From Ptychodera flava (lineage: Eukaryota; Hemichordata; Enteropneusta; Ptychoderidae), in contig NC_091933.1 in assembly GCF_041260155.1 (NCBI RefSeq), positions 32,614,293 through 32,678,292 on the forward strand: a DNA stretch of 64,000 bases, in the 5' to 3' direction. Shown here piece by piece: positions 11,701 to 33,796 of this stretch (position 1 is its first letter; each line of letters begins with the position of its first letter). The position numbers and the translations under genes were made by a program. The notes beneath the pieces are model-generated. The model did not search any database. It was not told the DNA's origin and was given only the letters and a program-made list of their open reading frames with translations.

Positions 11701-14700
11701 TCTATTCTCAAGTCACTTTGCTCATACAGAAGTCTCTCTTCTTCAGCTATGCTCTGTTCCACCTTCACTTGTTCCACTGCAGTGAGAGAGTTCTGAAAAA
11801 GGATGAAGAATTCAATTTAATAAAATTTTCTATTTTTTGTGAGTAACCAAAATCTTGTAGTACCGTACACAGTCAACTTAGACTTTCTCAAGGCCCATAG
11901 ATAAACATCTGAATGACCCTAAATTTCACAAGTTTATCTGATATACTTGCCATACTCCAGTTAGCGTATGGTTCAAAATAACAGGGGGCAACCGTATTTG
12001 TCATACTCTAATCAATCATTGGTTCAAGATGGCAAGGGGAATGTTCATAAAGAGTAGCTATATTCTGGATCTTTTTAGTGATATTTTCTTGTCTCTACTT
12101 CCTCATGCTGACGGATCAGACAGTGACATGTAGTGTCTGATGCGATGTGATGTCTAGTTTTCTTTCATATGCTGATTTTTTGAATGCTTTTCAATAACTG
12201 GTAAATCATCTGTTGTCAGAGGACAACATCTGCTTCTGTTCAGTTGGTATATATTGCTGGGTCAGGGCAGAAAGACGATGGGGTTTACTGAGAGCACCAT
12301 AACTTGAGTGGAATGCGACAAAATACACAGGAATCATTTTCAGTGTACTGTTGCGCAAAGCGGTCGTCATATGTACATACAGTGCAATTGCGATATTTCT
12401 GTCACTCCTGTTTATTTCTGTGACTGCAACTTTCTTTCACACTGATCTCACCTGTTGAGCAAGCATTCTTTTTGTGTTATCAACCTCTCTCTGCAGCTCT
12501 TTTCTCTTATCCAGCAGGGCGTCGTCCTTTGGCGCGGCATCAGCCTGAGATTTCACTTTGTCGAAGACAGACTGTGTGTGTGCCAGGTTTTCCTGGGCCA
12601 CTTTGAGTTGGAGTTCAGTCTTCTTGAGGTTCCTCAGGTCTCGGTCTCTCTCCCTGAGCTTCCTAGCATGTAGATCATGCTGATTTTTCTTCTCCAAATG
12701 AATGTGCCGAAGGCTCAGGTCAAGTGTAGCTCTGAAACGTGAATTCAAACAGAAATAGATTTGTACAATAAACCCAGTAACACAAACTTTTCATGGGAGG
12801 TCAAGTCTCCTGTGAACACGAATTCAGCATAAACTTTAAGCTTAGCAATAGTTGCTTAGAATGTATTCTACATGCAATTATGATAATGTTATCTAATAAT
12901 CTTCATATCTACAATCTGGATCATTGATAAGACATTCAAATTTATATATACATATTTTTTGTTCATTTACATAAAAAGAATATATTAATTGCTTTGATTT
13001 AATTCTTCAATGTTTGTCAATCTTGTTTACATTTAAAAATTGTTTAAATTAATTCATTAAATAAATCAATTTTTAAAAGTTATTTATAAATTATTTTCAT
13101 TTATGTATGTATGTATAACCTTCAGATACATACATTTTCAATTATTATATATATAACCTAAACCGTCAAATCAATTTTATGAAAAATGTGGTCCATATAT
13201 TCTCATATCAACCTTTGAAAACTTTGAGGGAAATATGAAATGATATCTCACCTGTCACCTTGATAAACAGCTTCCCTCTCTTTCGCATATTCATATTCTT
13301 TCATCTGGCCATCGAATTCTCGCTGCTGGGAGTCAACCTTTGATCGTTGCTTGTCAAGTTCTGTGTCCATGTCAAACTTGTCATCTTCAAGCGTTGTTCG
13401 TTTGCCCTCCACATCATCCAGCGCTGTTTTCAGCTCTGTGTACTGCTCGTTATGTTCTCCCAGTTTCCTTTCAACTTCACTAAACGTAACAGGAGTATAG
13501 GTTGTGAGATCGACAGTTTAAGTTTTTGATACATGTTTGGATGTAAACACCAGCAAGATGTCAAAGAGACCCAAGCAGTAAGGGTAAAAGAGTAACATTC
13601 AATCCAACATTTTGCATGAGAATTGTGTTGTAGACTGTGGTACATCGGAAGATATTAGAGTAAAATAAAATCTTTATTATAGGTTTGAATTACATTCTAT
13701 CATTTACAAATGGTTGATTCTTCATTTCTGTTGCTCAAAGTGAAACGAAAAACCATTTGAACGATAAACAACAATGCAGATGACATGGAACTTAATGCTA
13801 CCTTGTGCTGCCTTTCATAAATTGTTTTTAATCGTATGACAAAAACACAAATGTTCTTACTTTTTGTGTTTGTTCATCCTGTCCATTTCTTTGATGTATT
13901 GTCCTGGCAATGTTTGCACTTGCACAAGCTCTCCTTTAAAATTTTCCATCTTTTCCACCTCTTTCTCCAGATCTTTCAATTCAATGTCAACTTGTCTGTT
14001 TCTGTTATCTAGTTCCTCCTTGAGGTTTTTCACTTCTACTTGTCTCTGAGCAATTTCAACTCGCAGATCTCCAATGTTTTTCTCAAGTTCTTTGGTCTGC
14101 TTTTCAATTTCTTCCTTTTTGGGCATGCGCGAGTATTCCCTCTCAAGCATCCTTTTTTCCTCTTGCAGGCTGTGGATGAGAAAATCAATAAAGTAAAGTT
14201 TACATTGTACTTATATGCAAATTCATGAAACTATGAATTTCACATTACAGATAATCTTCTGACATTGATGAACAAACTACTCTGAAGTGAAAGAATTTAT
14301 ACAGGGTCACTGTAGTGTGGACTCGTTCATGGTTGGCTACATAATGTGTCCCATTCCTGCCCTTGACAATTAAACTTTGTGTAGCCATGCAGGCTCAGCT
14401 GAGTATTGGCCTCTGGTTTGGCTCAGCAAGATTGAAGTTGAGAGCGCATCAAGGTAGGGCAGAGATTTGGAAGAGACTATATCGGACCGTGAGCTTTGAG
14501 AGATTATTACTGTGATGTTGAAATTCGAAAGTCCTGCTTTGGACCTCTGGTTTTTTTGAGCAATTTTCTGCAAATGAAGTGGAGAAGGTATCCTAACAGA
14601 GTTCATTGACCCCAGAATTGTAATGGCTGTACAAATAAAGCCAATCAAAACGTAGTCTTACCTCTCCATTTTGAAATCATATTGAAAATTCCTCTCTTCT

Positions 14701-15642
14701 GTTTCATCAAACTCATTTCTGTGTTTTAGCAGCTGTGTCCTGAGTTTAGTGACTTCAGTGTTGGAACTCTCAGGAAAGTTATCCGCTTTCTCTAATTCTA
14801 CTCTTTGCCGTTCCAATTCAACTGTGTTGTCCTTGGCTTCTTTGAGAAGTCTGGCTTCCGATTCACGGGTTCTGGAGAATTACAGCAATGTGAAAGGTTT
14901 TTGTGAGTTTCAAGTAACCAAAGCAATTTGATATCACTTTGTCCTTCTTTACATTCAACATTGATAAATACTGATACACGGCATTACTATTTTAAAACAC
15001 ATATTTGACAGCTCTATTCCACTGCTTTAGGTTGAATCTAAAAGCATGTAATAGCCCTTGCTGTGTTTCTGGTATTTCAAGTAATAGTGGCCCCCTCCGC
15101 CAAAAAGTTTTCTATTGTCCTGGCTGTGATATATTGAATTATGGTGAATTGCAAAAATAAACATTTTTAAAACTTGAAATAGCCTATCAAGCAACCATTC
15201 ACTTACTTTGCTAATGTTTTATAAAGGTCAGTGTATTTAGCCTTCAGAAGAGCCACCTTTGTACCGGTCAATTTTCCTTCTTTGAAGAGCTGGAAATACA
15301 TAATAAAAATTTAAAAAGGGTATGTATGGAAGGAAAGTGTATACAAGTCATGATGATATATAGGTTTGCAAAATTATTAAAATGTATGATTACTTACACA
15401 TATCGAAAAATATTATGTGAAAACAGTAATAACTGTAGCTTGTCGCCTTCTCTGAGTATAACGGGTAAACGTAAAGAAAGAATCAACATAAAATAATATA
15501 CCTCATCAAGGCACTGAAAAGCAGGACTTGCTGACACTTCAACTTGACTTTCTTCTTGCAAGACGACTTTCGGAGCAACCGGTACAATGGCTGTTTCGGG
15601 TTCACGAGGTGGACCCTCGTCCCCGCTGTGTTCAGCACTCAT
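5702..15642 (-). CDS. CCDC146: CCDC146, coiled-coil centriolar/flagellar protein
   Basis: Fourteen coding exons, in gene order: 15642-15502, 15289-15207, 14871-14662, 14169-13861, 13479-13252, 12731-12452, 11792-11533, 10744-10580, 9640-9416, 8693-8465, 7724-7596, 7233-7096, 6647-6399 and 5905-5702. They sum to 2850 nt, or 949 aa; human CCDC146 is 955 aa. All introns are GT-AG. Landmarks match the human protein in order: CLDE..GKL.GT near the start, [44 protein letters not shown], and the C-terminal RPNAYIP, APFKP and [10 protein letters not shown]. Nearly the whole chain is heptad coiled coil. The human protein associates with centrioles and microtubules, and its loss causes sperm flagellar defects. 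The start ATG (15640-15642) begins an acidic N-terminus like the human one. Several introns carry transposons (7941, 10311, 10883, 11096). Confidence 0.97.
7941..8133. mobile_element. TTAA-flanked MITE, family A copy 1 (in a CCDC146 intron)
   Basis: TTAA at 7941-7944 is followed by AGGTATACAGTCACCTGT. The other end is the complement, ACAGGTGATAGTATACCT, followed by TTAA at 8130-8133. A second copy lies at 22367-22560 in the opposite orientation and matches along the whole length at about 90% by eye. The element is about 190 bp with no coding capacity. TTAA duplication is the hallmark of piggyBac-type transposition, so this looks like a piggyBac-mobilised MITE (inference; the transposase is not in the window). 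Confidence 0.85.
8780..8853 (+). repeat. Dispersed repeat, family E copy 1
   Basis: This matches 21940-22021 in the same orientation through shared blocks: ACCC.TT, ATTGT, GG..TG.CCC.AAC, TTGT.TCAA.GGTGA, TGTGGA.CTGTT.ACAGG and a final GGGTG. Its boundaries and class are unknown. It lies beyond the intron edge next to the exon at 8465-8693. Confidence 0.65.
10311..10489 (+). mobile_element. tRNA-derived SINE-like insertion
   Basis: An A-box-like TTTAGTCGAGCGG (10353-10365) and a perfect B box, GGGTTCGAACCC (10411-10422), sit at a spacing usual for tRNA promoters with a long variable arm. The sequence does not fold into an intact tRNA. An 8-bp repeat, AATGTAAC, occurs at 10303-10310 and 10490-10497 and would be the target-site duplication. 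The A box is 42 bp inside the left repeat, further than usual for a SINE head, so the left boundary is less certain than the promoter boxes. Confidence 0.6.
10883..11094. mobile_element. MITE, family D
   Basis: The left end CCTTTGAGTGCTGTAATTTT is mirrored at the right end, whose complement reads CCTTTGAGCGCCAAAGTC and later TTTTTGTCACC. About 212 bp, very AT-rich, no coding capacity. It abuts the next element at 11096 directly, so one may have landed at the edge of the other. Target-site duplication is unclear. Confidence 0.55.
11096..11399. mobile_element. MITE, family C copy 1 (older)
   Basis: This aligns in inverted orientation with 17609-17965. Shared blocks include CAGATATTC, GGGGGCTCATTT, GGGTAATTTGTTTC, CTAGT.CCAAAATTT, GATTTTTATTATT and AGAATGGTTG. 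The ends read CTAA-GGTAAAATGCACC and, complemented, TTAA-AATAGTTTATGCC, which are degenerate versions of the copy 2 termini. It is about 50 bp shorter than copy 2 and more diverged, so probably an older insertion. Confidence 0.75.
12895..13180. repeat. AT-rich low-complexity intron segment
   Basis: A run dominated by A and T with short atgt, tat and aaat repeats in the CCDC146 intron between exons 13479-13252 and 12731-12452. No larger structure is seen. Confidence 0.5.
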
Positions 15643-21715
<6,073 letters not shown>

Positions 21716-21792
21716 TGAAGGGGAAGCCAAGTATTAGTGTCAGATCATGACAGCATAAGATCTCTTACAGGTTCATTCCTGTACCTTATACA

Positions 21793-21798
21793 AATAAA
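21793..21798 (+). terminator. RUVBL1: Poly(A) signal of RUVBL1
   Basis: AATAAA lies 78 bp after the RUVBL1 stop codon, a normal position for a short 3' UTR. Further AATAAA hexamers lie near 22204. Confidence 0.7.
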
Positions 21799-21939
21799 AT
21801 AACAGCAACCAACAGCAAACATTAAAACAGTATTTATGTTGATTCAATTCTCAAATTCATGCTCAAATATATGAAAAAGTTTTCACATTATTGGCTTCCC
21901 ATAGTTTTAAAGCAAGGTATGATTTCTTTTTCACTACTG

Positions 21940-22021
21940 TAACCCCTTCACCAACATTGTTTGGCCCAAACCCATTGTTATCAAGGGTGATTGTGGACCT
22001 GTTAACAGGGAAAATGGGGGT
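21940..22021 (+). repeat. Dispersed repeat, family E copy 2
   Basis: Second copy of the repeat at 8780-8853, same orientation, in the RUVBL1 3' flank. See copy 1 for the shared blocks. Confidence 0.65.
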
Positions 22022-22366
22022 GTACAGGATAAAATTGTTGAAATGGAAATGCACTCCAAGTCAAAATAGTGATTTCTAAGACAGTAGTTTTGATACAGAC
22101 CTTGACATCAGCTAAGTAGAAGTGGAAACACTGTATCTTCAGATTTCTACTTACTGTTTTCTCCAATGTAACTGTACTTTGTGTAATTTTCAGGCTGCTT
22201 TTTTACAAATAAATAAAATTCTGGTTTTAAATACACGTTTTTGTCTCTTTTTTGTGAAACAACATTTGTATGCTCTGATCACAAAAAGGTTTTTACAATT
22301 TTTGTATTGAGTCCCAATCTGCATTAATCAGGAGAAAGACGATCTGTCCCAGTATTACCATTCTCA

Positions 22367-22560
22367 ATAAAGGTATACTGTCACCTGTTCGAATTTTGCC
22401 ACAGTTACCATGGAAAAAGAAAATCTAACCAATCACAGATTTTAAGCAGGTGGCCGCATTTTAAAAAACAGCGCCCTCACATGGGTATTTTGAATACGAA
22501 GGAACACCCCTTTGACCATATATTGGCATATTTAGATTACAGGTGACTGTATACCTTTAA
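22367..22560. mobile_element. TTAA-flanked MITE, family A copy 2
   Basis: ATAA (22367-22370, one change from TTAA), then AGGTATACTGTCACCTGT, with the complement AGGTATACAGTCACCTGT at the other end and TTAA at 22557-22560. Full-length inverted match to 7941-8133. Both copies carry an internal stretch (ccatgg..aatctaaccaatcacag) at the same place. Confidence 0.85.
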
Positions 22561-23572
22561 AGCTCCCCATTCCTGGCATTATACCATGAAACAGGCAGCA
22601 TTAGGCCGCTGAAAGGATGAGCATTATGCCTGTGACAAAACTAACCCTATTGAACTACAAACCTCTTCAAGGTACGATTTGACTTGGTCTAAAATCTCTC
22701 CATCATATTGGTGCGCAAAAATTAGGATCGTGAAGTGGCAGAGACACTGCTGACCAGATCCGACTCTATTCCTCCTGCCCTCGGGGATGTCCCTTCAGAT
22801 ACTGGGGCATGTAGGGAAGTCCTACGCAACTTTAATCAAGCGCCAGGTTGTTACATGTAAAGGGTTGATTTGGGAGAACCTTTTCATATCCTGGGTGGGG
22901 GGCAGGAGAATTTTGAGGAAAAAACTTGCAGGTCAGATTAGAGAAAATGTGTATTTCCAAGGAGGTATCAAAAATATTTGCTATATCCTATGGATACCAA
23001 GTGCAAAAGGGACACTGACTACTGGTCTCCAGCATTGCTGCCAACAGCGGAAATATGGAGATATGTGATCACATAATGTTGAATCCTTTTTAGGGCCCCA
23101 ACTGTCAGAATGATTTGTAATACCAGTATATCTGATATAGGAGGTAAATGTAGTTGCACTATGTTGCAAATATGATACTGCTTTTAGTGCTGAAAACAGG
23201 CTGTAGTATTTCACATTCAAATTTATGGAAAAGATTATTATGATAATACACTTTTACTTTGCCTCAAAAACATATACTTTTCAAACAAAAATAATGAATA
23301 TGAAGTGCAAATACAAATACAAACGATCAACTGTAGCTACCACATTGTAAACCTTGCGTATCAGTTATACCGCTATCAGCTTTCACCAGAAGCTACGTTA
23401 ATGCCTACGATAAGATTAAGGCTGCAGTCACAAATACTGGAAAAGGGGATGTTGAGGAAACACAATCATGATTGAAATCTTAATTCATTTTAGATCACCC
23501 CTCAATACCCTCAAATCCCACCCTCTATATGATCCAAAACATTGAAATCCCCCATTTTTATATGGCCAAACA
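22561..23572. other. Intergenic, nothing recognised
   Basis: Between two mobile elements. I see no spliceable exon, RNA gene or terminal repeat. Short open frames here show no family resemblance. Confidence 0.5.
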
Positions 23573-24467
23573 TTAAAGAGGCACTCCCATTTTGTAACAT
23601 TTTTAAAACACATTTCTTTAATGCCAACGGTCGATATTTGACGTGGCGACTGCGCATGGATCGCGAGATATCGATAAAAACATGTCATTTCCCGAGCGTA
23701 TTTTTCACATCCCGAAGTTTTACGATCGTTTCTGATTATGACGCGAAATCACCCGAAGGTTTGTTGTTGTGCTGATTGACGACATTCTAGGGAGTCCATA
23801 ATATGTTCGAACGACGCAATTTTACCTCCCACTGTGAAGACTTTATATACAGCATTATGCCTATACCAAAGGTCAGTTTTTGAAAACTTCTTCTTAGCTT
23901 TGTCATTGTCATTATTCTAAATCAGTTGTATTATATCTTTAACCAATACCACATAAACATAAGTTTTTACGTGTTAAATATTAGCCGCCTCCGATGACTA
24001 CATTTTGTCGTCTGCCACACAGTACGTGTGGTTCGCCGCGCGCGTGGTATGCGTCTATGCATACCACGCGGTGGCCGCTATGTATCAACCGCACGTAACT
24101 GGGCTAGTCACCTATGCGAATTCTGATGGAATCAGCAAAAATTTTTTTTCGTTTTATCACCAAGTCAGTAAGACTCAGCTTTCTCCCACGGGGCATGACC
24201 AATCACTGAGGCAAGTGTTACTGTGGCGTACAGCAGTGTCAGTGCAGACTCGTACTCCATAGCTTAGTTCACAATGGCCCCAGTGCCGAACGTTCGATGT
24301 TCGGAAGCTGAATTTAGGTGGGCCACCGGAATTCAAACTTTTACTTTTTTGAAGACATGTTTTTATCGATATCTCGCGATCCGCGCGCAGTCGCCACGTC
24401 AAATATCGACCGTTGGCACTAAAAAAATGTGTTTCAAAAATGTTACCAAATGGGAGTGCCACTTTAA
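23573..24467. mobile_element. TTAA-flanked DNA transposon with 114-bp terminal inverted repeats, family B (non-autonomous)
   Basis: TTAA-AGAGGCACTCCC at 23573 is matched by GGGAGTGCCACT-TTAA ending at 24467. The inverted repeats run 23573-23686 and 24354-24467 (including the TTAA) and share tgacgtggcgactgcgc / gcgcgcagtcgccacgtca and the tatcgataaaaacatgtc end block. The roughly 670-bp interior has no long open frame and no recognisable transposase, so the element is non-autonomous. Long terminal inverted repeats with a TTAA duplication point to the piggyBac type (inference). CpG is frequent, which suggests a young or unmethylated insertion. Confidence 0.85.
24041..24070. repeat. Perfect 12-bp inverted repeat inside family B element
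   Basis: CGCGTGGTATGC (24041-24052) and its exact complement GCATACCACGCG (24059-24070), separated by 6 bp. A very stable small hairpin. Confidence 0.85.
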
Positions 24468-24692
24468 TGAAGCCAACAGTATTAAACTAAAATTCCTGTA
24501 TCTCTTTTTTTCAGTATTTTGGTCTTTCAAATCTCTTGTTTTACACTTTGCTCAGCTCAACTGCTGAGGGCGGTATTATGGTCTGAGGTGAAGCCAGTGA
24601 GCCAGCTGTAGCCAGCAAGGGACTGTGAGAGAGTCTAACCACGGCGCGGGGGCGGCCGCTGTGCATCGAACAACATCGTGCACACGTAACTC

Positions 24693-24838
24693 GTGTACAG
24701 TTACCTGTGGTCTATATACATGATATGTGCGCCCCATAGATGTGTGTACGTATGCCTGAGAAGACGATCTTCTTCAAAGGCATATTTACATACGTCATGG
24801 GGCGCATACAGAGCGGAATAGACCACAGGTGACTGTGT
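24693..24838. repeat. About 146-bp imperfect palindrome with almost no spacer
   Basis: The left half carries ACAGTTACCTGTGGTCTAT, TGCGCCCCAT and GTATGCCT. The right half carries the complements AGGCATA, ATGGGGCGCA and ATAGACCACAGGTGACTGT. The centre is GAAGACGATCTTCTTC near 24766. It is a foldback-type element or part of one; no target-site duplication is evident. Confidence 0.8.
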
Positions 24839-25193
24839 GCGTGTGCTCTGACACTGTGACAGGCTATGTGTGCAGCGCTTTGATAGACGCCAAAGCCATA
24901 CACAGACCGCACTTGGGAAGTTGGGTGATGCAAAATCATTTTATGAGCGATTCACGCACGCGAATGGCCTTTGACTGACCATGATTATACAATCAAGACT
25001 GATACAGACAGCCGGCGGCACTGTAGAAGCACATAACCATGGTCGCCCGTGGTATGTAACGTACATCATGCCCGCGACGGCCCACTTACCACAAAGTTGC
25101 AGCCGAAATGAAATGGATACTTGTACATTTACGTCAACAGCGTGCCACCCAACTTATTTAAATAACGATATAGCTCCCCCTCCGTCAGCTAAC

Positions 25194-25266
25194 GCCTCCT
25201 TAGCTCAGTGGTTAGAGCACTGGTCTTGTAAACCAGGGGTCGTGAGTTCGAATCTCACAGGGGGCT
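25194..25266 (+). tRNA. tRNA-Thr (anticodon TGT)
   Basis: A complete 73-nt cloverleaf. Acceptor strand GCCTCCT pairs with AGGGGGC (with G-T pairs), and the discriminator T is at 25266. The A box TAGCTCAGTGG starts at 25201. The anticodon stem CTGGT/ACCAG encloses the loop CTTGTAA with TGT at 25227-25229. The T arm GTGAG/CTCAC carries TTCGAAT. There is no intron. TGT reads ACA, and the body closely resembles metazoan tRNA-Thr. It stands alone beside the transposon island, with no second tRNA in the window. Confidence 0.96.
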
Positions 25267-25277
25267 GGACCAATACC

Positions 25278-25282
25278 TTTTT
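25278..25282 (+). terminator. Pol III terminator of the tRNA-Thr gene
   Basis: A run of five T residues, 11 bp after the tRNA end, as expected for RNA polymerase III termination. Confidence 0.85.
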
Positions 25283-27247
25283 GCCCCGTACTTTTTTACC
25301 TTTACATTAATTTGTCGCTTGTAAACATCTCTGTTTCTTGTGCATTACAGCAACCCTTTGAGATTTTGATCTTTTTTTTTTATTTTTCTTGCATATTGCA
25401 TTCCACACATCGTTTTTTGCATAGGCGCACAGAAAGGGGGTCTTCTAGTACTACACTAATAGCCCTATCAGCTACGTCGGTGCCGGTGCATCTGTGTTGG
25501 TAGTTATGATTACTGTGGATTAAAGCCGCCACTCAATTATCAGATTTATCTAATATAAATATTATTTACTTGATGAAAATATTCAATGGAAAACAAAATA
25601 ATGACAAACTGTTAATGGGATGTTGACACATTTGCTAATGCGAGACTGGGATTGAGAAGGGCGCCTTTAAACTTTTGATCATGGCACACTTATCTTTTTT
25701 TCTCAAACATTTTAGGTTGCAACACTTATACCTTCATCAGTAGGATAACCTGACCTCAACTTTGTTACCTTTCGAACACCGACGTCTCAGATCTACACGC
25801 ACGGTTTCCCAACATAATCACATTGAATCACCAGACCTCTTTGTGGATTAAGAAAATGTTCAAAGTCTTGATAGGGATCCCATGTCCGAGAGTCATGGCG
25901 TTGAGATCAGTTAATCCTGCTGATTGAGATGAAAATAGTATTTCAACCGAAAATTTCAGTGACAAAAACTAAGTGTGTTGAGATCAAAAGTTTAATTGAC
26001 AGTAACGATTGTTGTTTTGCATAATTTGAGTGGTTAGAAATATACTGTTCAGTGTCTTCAAACATGTCTTAATTAACAGTTGTCAAAAACTATTCATTCA
26101 ACCACACCTATAGATAGAACCAAAAATGTATGGTAGAGGAGCTAATGATTGCTTTGTGCTCCAAGCTACAAATCTATAAAAAGGTGATATTTAACACAGT
26201 AGCAGTAATATAGTACTGTAAGTTGAGGTAGTATCTAATTTTGATTATATTTCATTAAATTTTCACCAAACAAAGTATTGGCCCTGTCTACACAGTATCT
26301 TGTGTGAATCTTGTTGTTGACATTGTGAATGGATTCTAGTCCAAACTAACATTCAGTTGTCAACATTGGATATTATCACCTAAAGGTCACAGTGGAAAGC
26401 TGAACACCAGATATTTTGACATGCTTGCTAGAGGGTGAGAAAGTGTATTGTACTCTATTATTACACCTCACCTATAGTACTGATCTTGTGACTGGCTGAA
26501 AGTCCACCACATGACATTCAAAAAAAGCGATATACCATGGTTTGATTTTCTCTTGCCCTCGACTCTTGCCCGCTATATGCTAGCTGTTCGAACACAAGTT
26601 TGAAGCATGCATGGCGTACAGGTGCCACGCCAGGAACTCTTGCATAGGATATATAAAAGGCGTCATTCGAAAATTTGAGCGTCATTTCAACCTGTCATTC
26701 AATGCTAACGGTACAAATACTGGATTTTGTAACACATGAAGATTGGTCACTGTAACAATTTGTGGCACGCCCTCGGGCTGGTGATCCTGACTGAAATATT
26801 GATGATACCCTTGCATGTGGCTCAGGCATCATCAATATTTCAGTCAGCATCATCATCCCTTGGGCAGACCATAAATTGATATTGCCCTCACTGTCATGTT
26901 ATTATTTAACTAGAATATATAAAATGGAGAAAAACATCAAAAGTTGCAGCATTTGCAGCCTTCAATTGGTATGTAATTGTTTGTAGACATAACAACTCCC
27001 AGAGTACAGTGACTCCATCTGTTCAATGGTGTCATTTTCACACAGGTTTGAATGAGAAAAAATTAAAATTGATGTATCAGTAAGTAAACAAGATTGTGTA
27101 CATTTCCATTAAACAATTACGTACTGCTTTCCTAAGACAACAGTTGGTATAAGGTGAAGGATTGTGAAATCTCATGACGGCACAATCAATGCTTGACTGA
27201 ATGTCTTGTTAAAATAAACACACAAAAATCAAATGTAAGACAATATT
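25283..27247. other. Intergenic, one hairpin only
   Basis: AT-rich, with no exon or RNA gene recognised. The only structure I can support is the inverted repeat at 26769-26865. Confidence 0.5.
26787..26847. repeat. Perfect 20-bp inverted repeat (hairpin)
   Basis: The arm 26787-26806 (ctgactgaaatattgatgat) is exactly complementary to 26828-26847, with a 21-bp loop. Weaker pairing extends outward to about 26769 and 26865 (gccc..ggg / ccc..gggc). It could be a small foldback element; a microRNA-like hairpin is possible but unsupported. Confidence 0.75.
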
Positions 27248-27253
27248 TTTATT
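27248..27253 (-). terminator. Candidate poly(A) signal of the tandem-C2 gene
   Basis: TTTATT on the plus strand is AATAAA on the minus strand, 1.43 kb after the stop codon. This would give a 3' UTR of about 1.4 kb. Other placements are possible. Confidence 0.4.
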
Positions 27254-28678
27254 TCATAAAAGTCTACACACAGATGTACTATACATTTCACAAAAACAAT
27301 TGCATAATTTTAAGTAATATTCACGATTCAGCAACAATATAGTTATTCAGAATTCTTTGTCAATTCATTTTTTATATATACAGAGTACTTATAACAGTTG
27401 TATCTTTACAAAATTACAAAATTTACAAAACGTCGTGGTCTTCCAAGAACAGAAAGTATAAGTTCTATGGTAAAATAAAATAAAATACAATTTCGAGGCA
27501 ACCACTGGAAGATGTTTGCAAAGTGGGGCTTTGGAAACACATTGCTTTTGCTCTCTGCTCAATAATTCATTGCAAGGAGATAACAAAATGCTGCAACTAT
27601 ATTGTTCTTTCCAATTCTTGTTTAACATTTTAAACAAAAGTTTACATGGCAGCTCTCATATGCACGGATTGTCTTTCATTCTCTTCACAATATAATCAAG
27701 GATGGTACTCTAATTCATCACGTGTTTGAAATATTGTAAATATCGTGTTTTTTTACTAAAATTTAAACTTGATGAACACTGCCTATGCCAAGGACGCCTC
27801 AAACATAATTACAAACTCACGTTCAGAACATTCAAATGATATTAATCCTGTTTGAGCATCTCTTTTGCTAAGTTAATATCTCATAAAATATAAAGAATTC
27901 AAGTTAAAAAGCAACTAATAAGAACATGTATGATTTTGATGATAAATCCCACATCTATACTAACACTACTGATGGTCACAGGACAGAAGACTCAAGTCAA
28001 ACGGCATTTGGAGAAGAATTTTGATCAGAAAGTTAATCGAAAACCAGGCAAAACTTAAAACAAATTTAAAGGGCTGACCTGCGATCCTCTTTGGAGAAAA
28101 GGAATTACATATTCTATTGACTCCAAAGTGCAAACTGATATTCAGATTGCTTATGGGAATTAATGTATGATGTAAATCGAAGCTCACAGGAGGTACTTTG
28201 AACTGCAAGGTAAATGACAGTAGAGGGCTTACTTTAACCACGGCCAAAACGCAACTGGAAAAAAAGAGGACTTTTTACAAGTAGCAAATGGCAACATGAT
28301 TACTTGCTCAACGATAATAATTACATATATACACTACATGTATGTTACAATCTGATGACCTCTTACATAATCTTTCATATTAACATTACTTAAATCATCA
28401 ACTTATACATTGACTCTACTACTATCAATTGATATAGGTACAAAGAAATTGTACTAACATCTTCCATGACACCTAAATATGTCCAACAATGATTTCTTAA
28501 AGGCACATGGCCTAGTAAACTTGAAATGAATATCACTGGTCATGTCTTGTCAATATCTAGTAAGAAGCATTTTCCCTTCTCTCTTTCTAAATTGTACTTT
28601 TGGAATGTGTGCGATGACGAAGGACGGTATGATGATCAGTGTAAATGACTGGTATGTTCTGTCTTCCACTCCTTTCTG

Positions 28679-33796
<5,118 letters not shown>

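Noticed and set aside
14380-14640. Possible repeat shared with 20260-20440 (ggctcag, ggcagagatt blocks)
   Set aside because: Only short blocks agree and their order and spacing do not hold.
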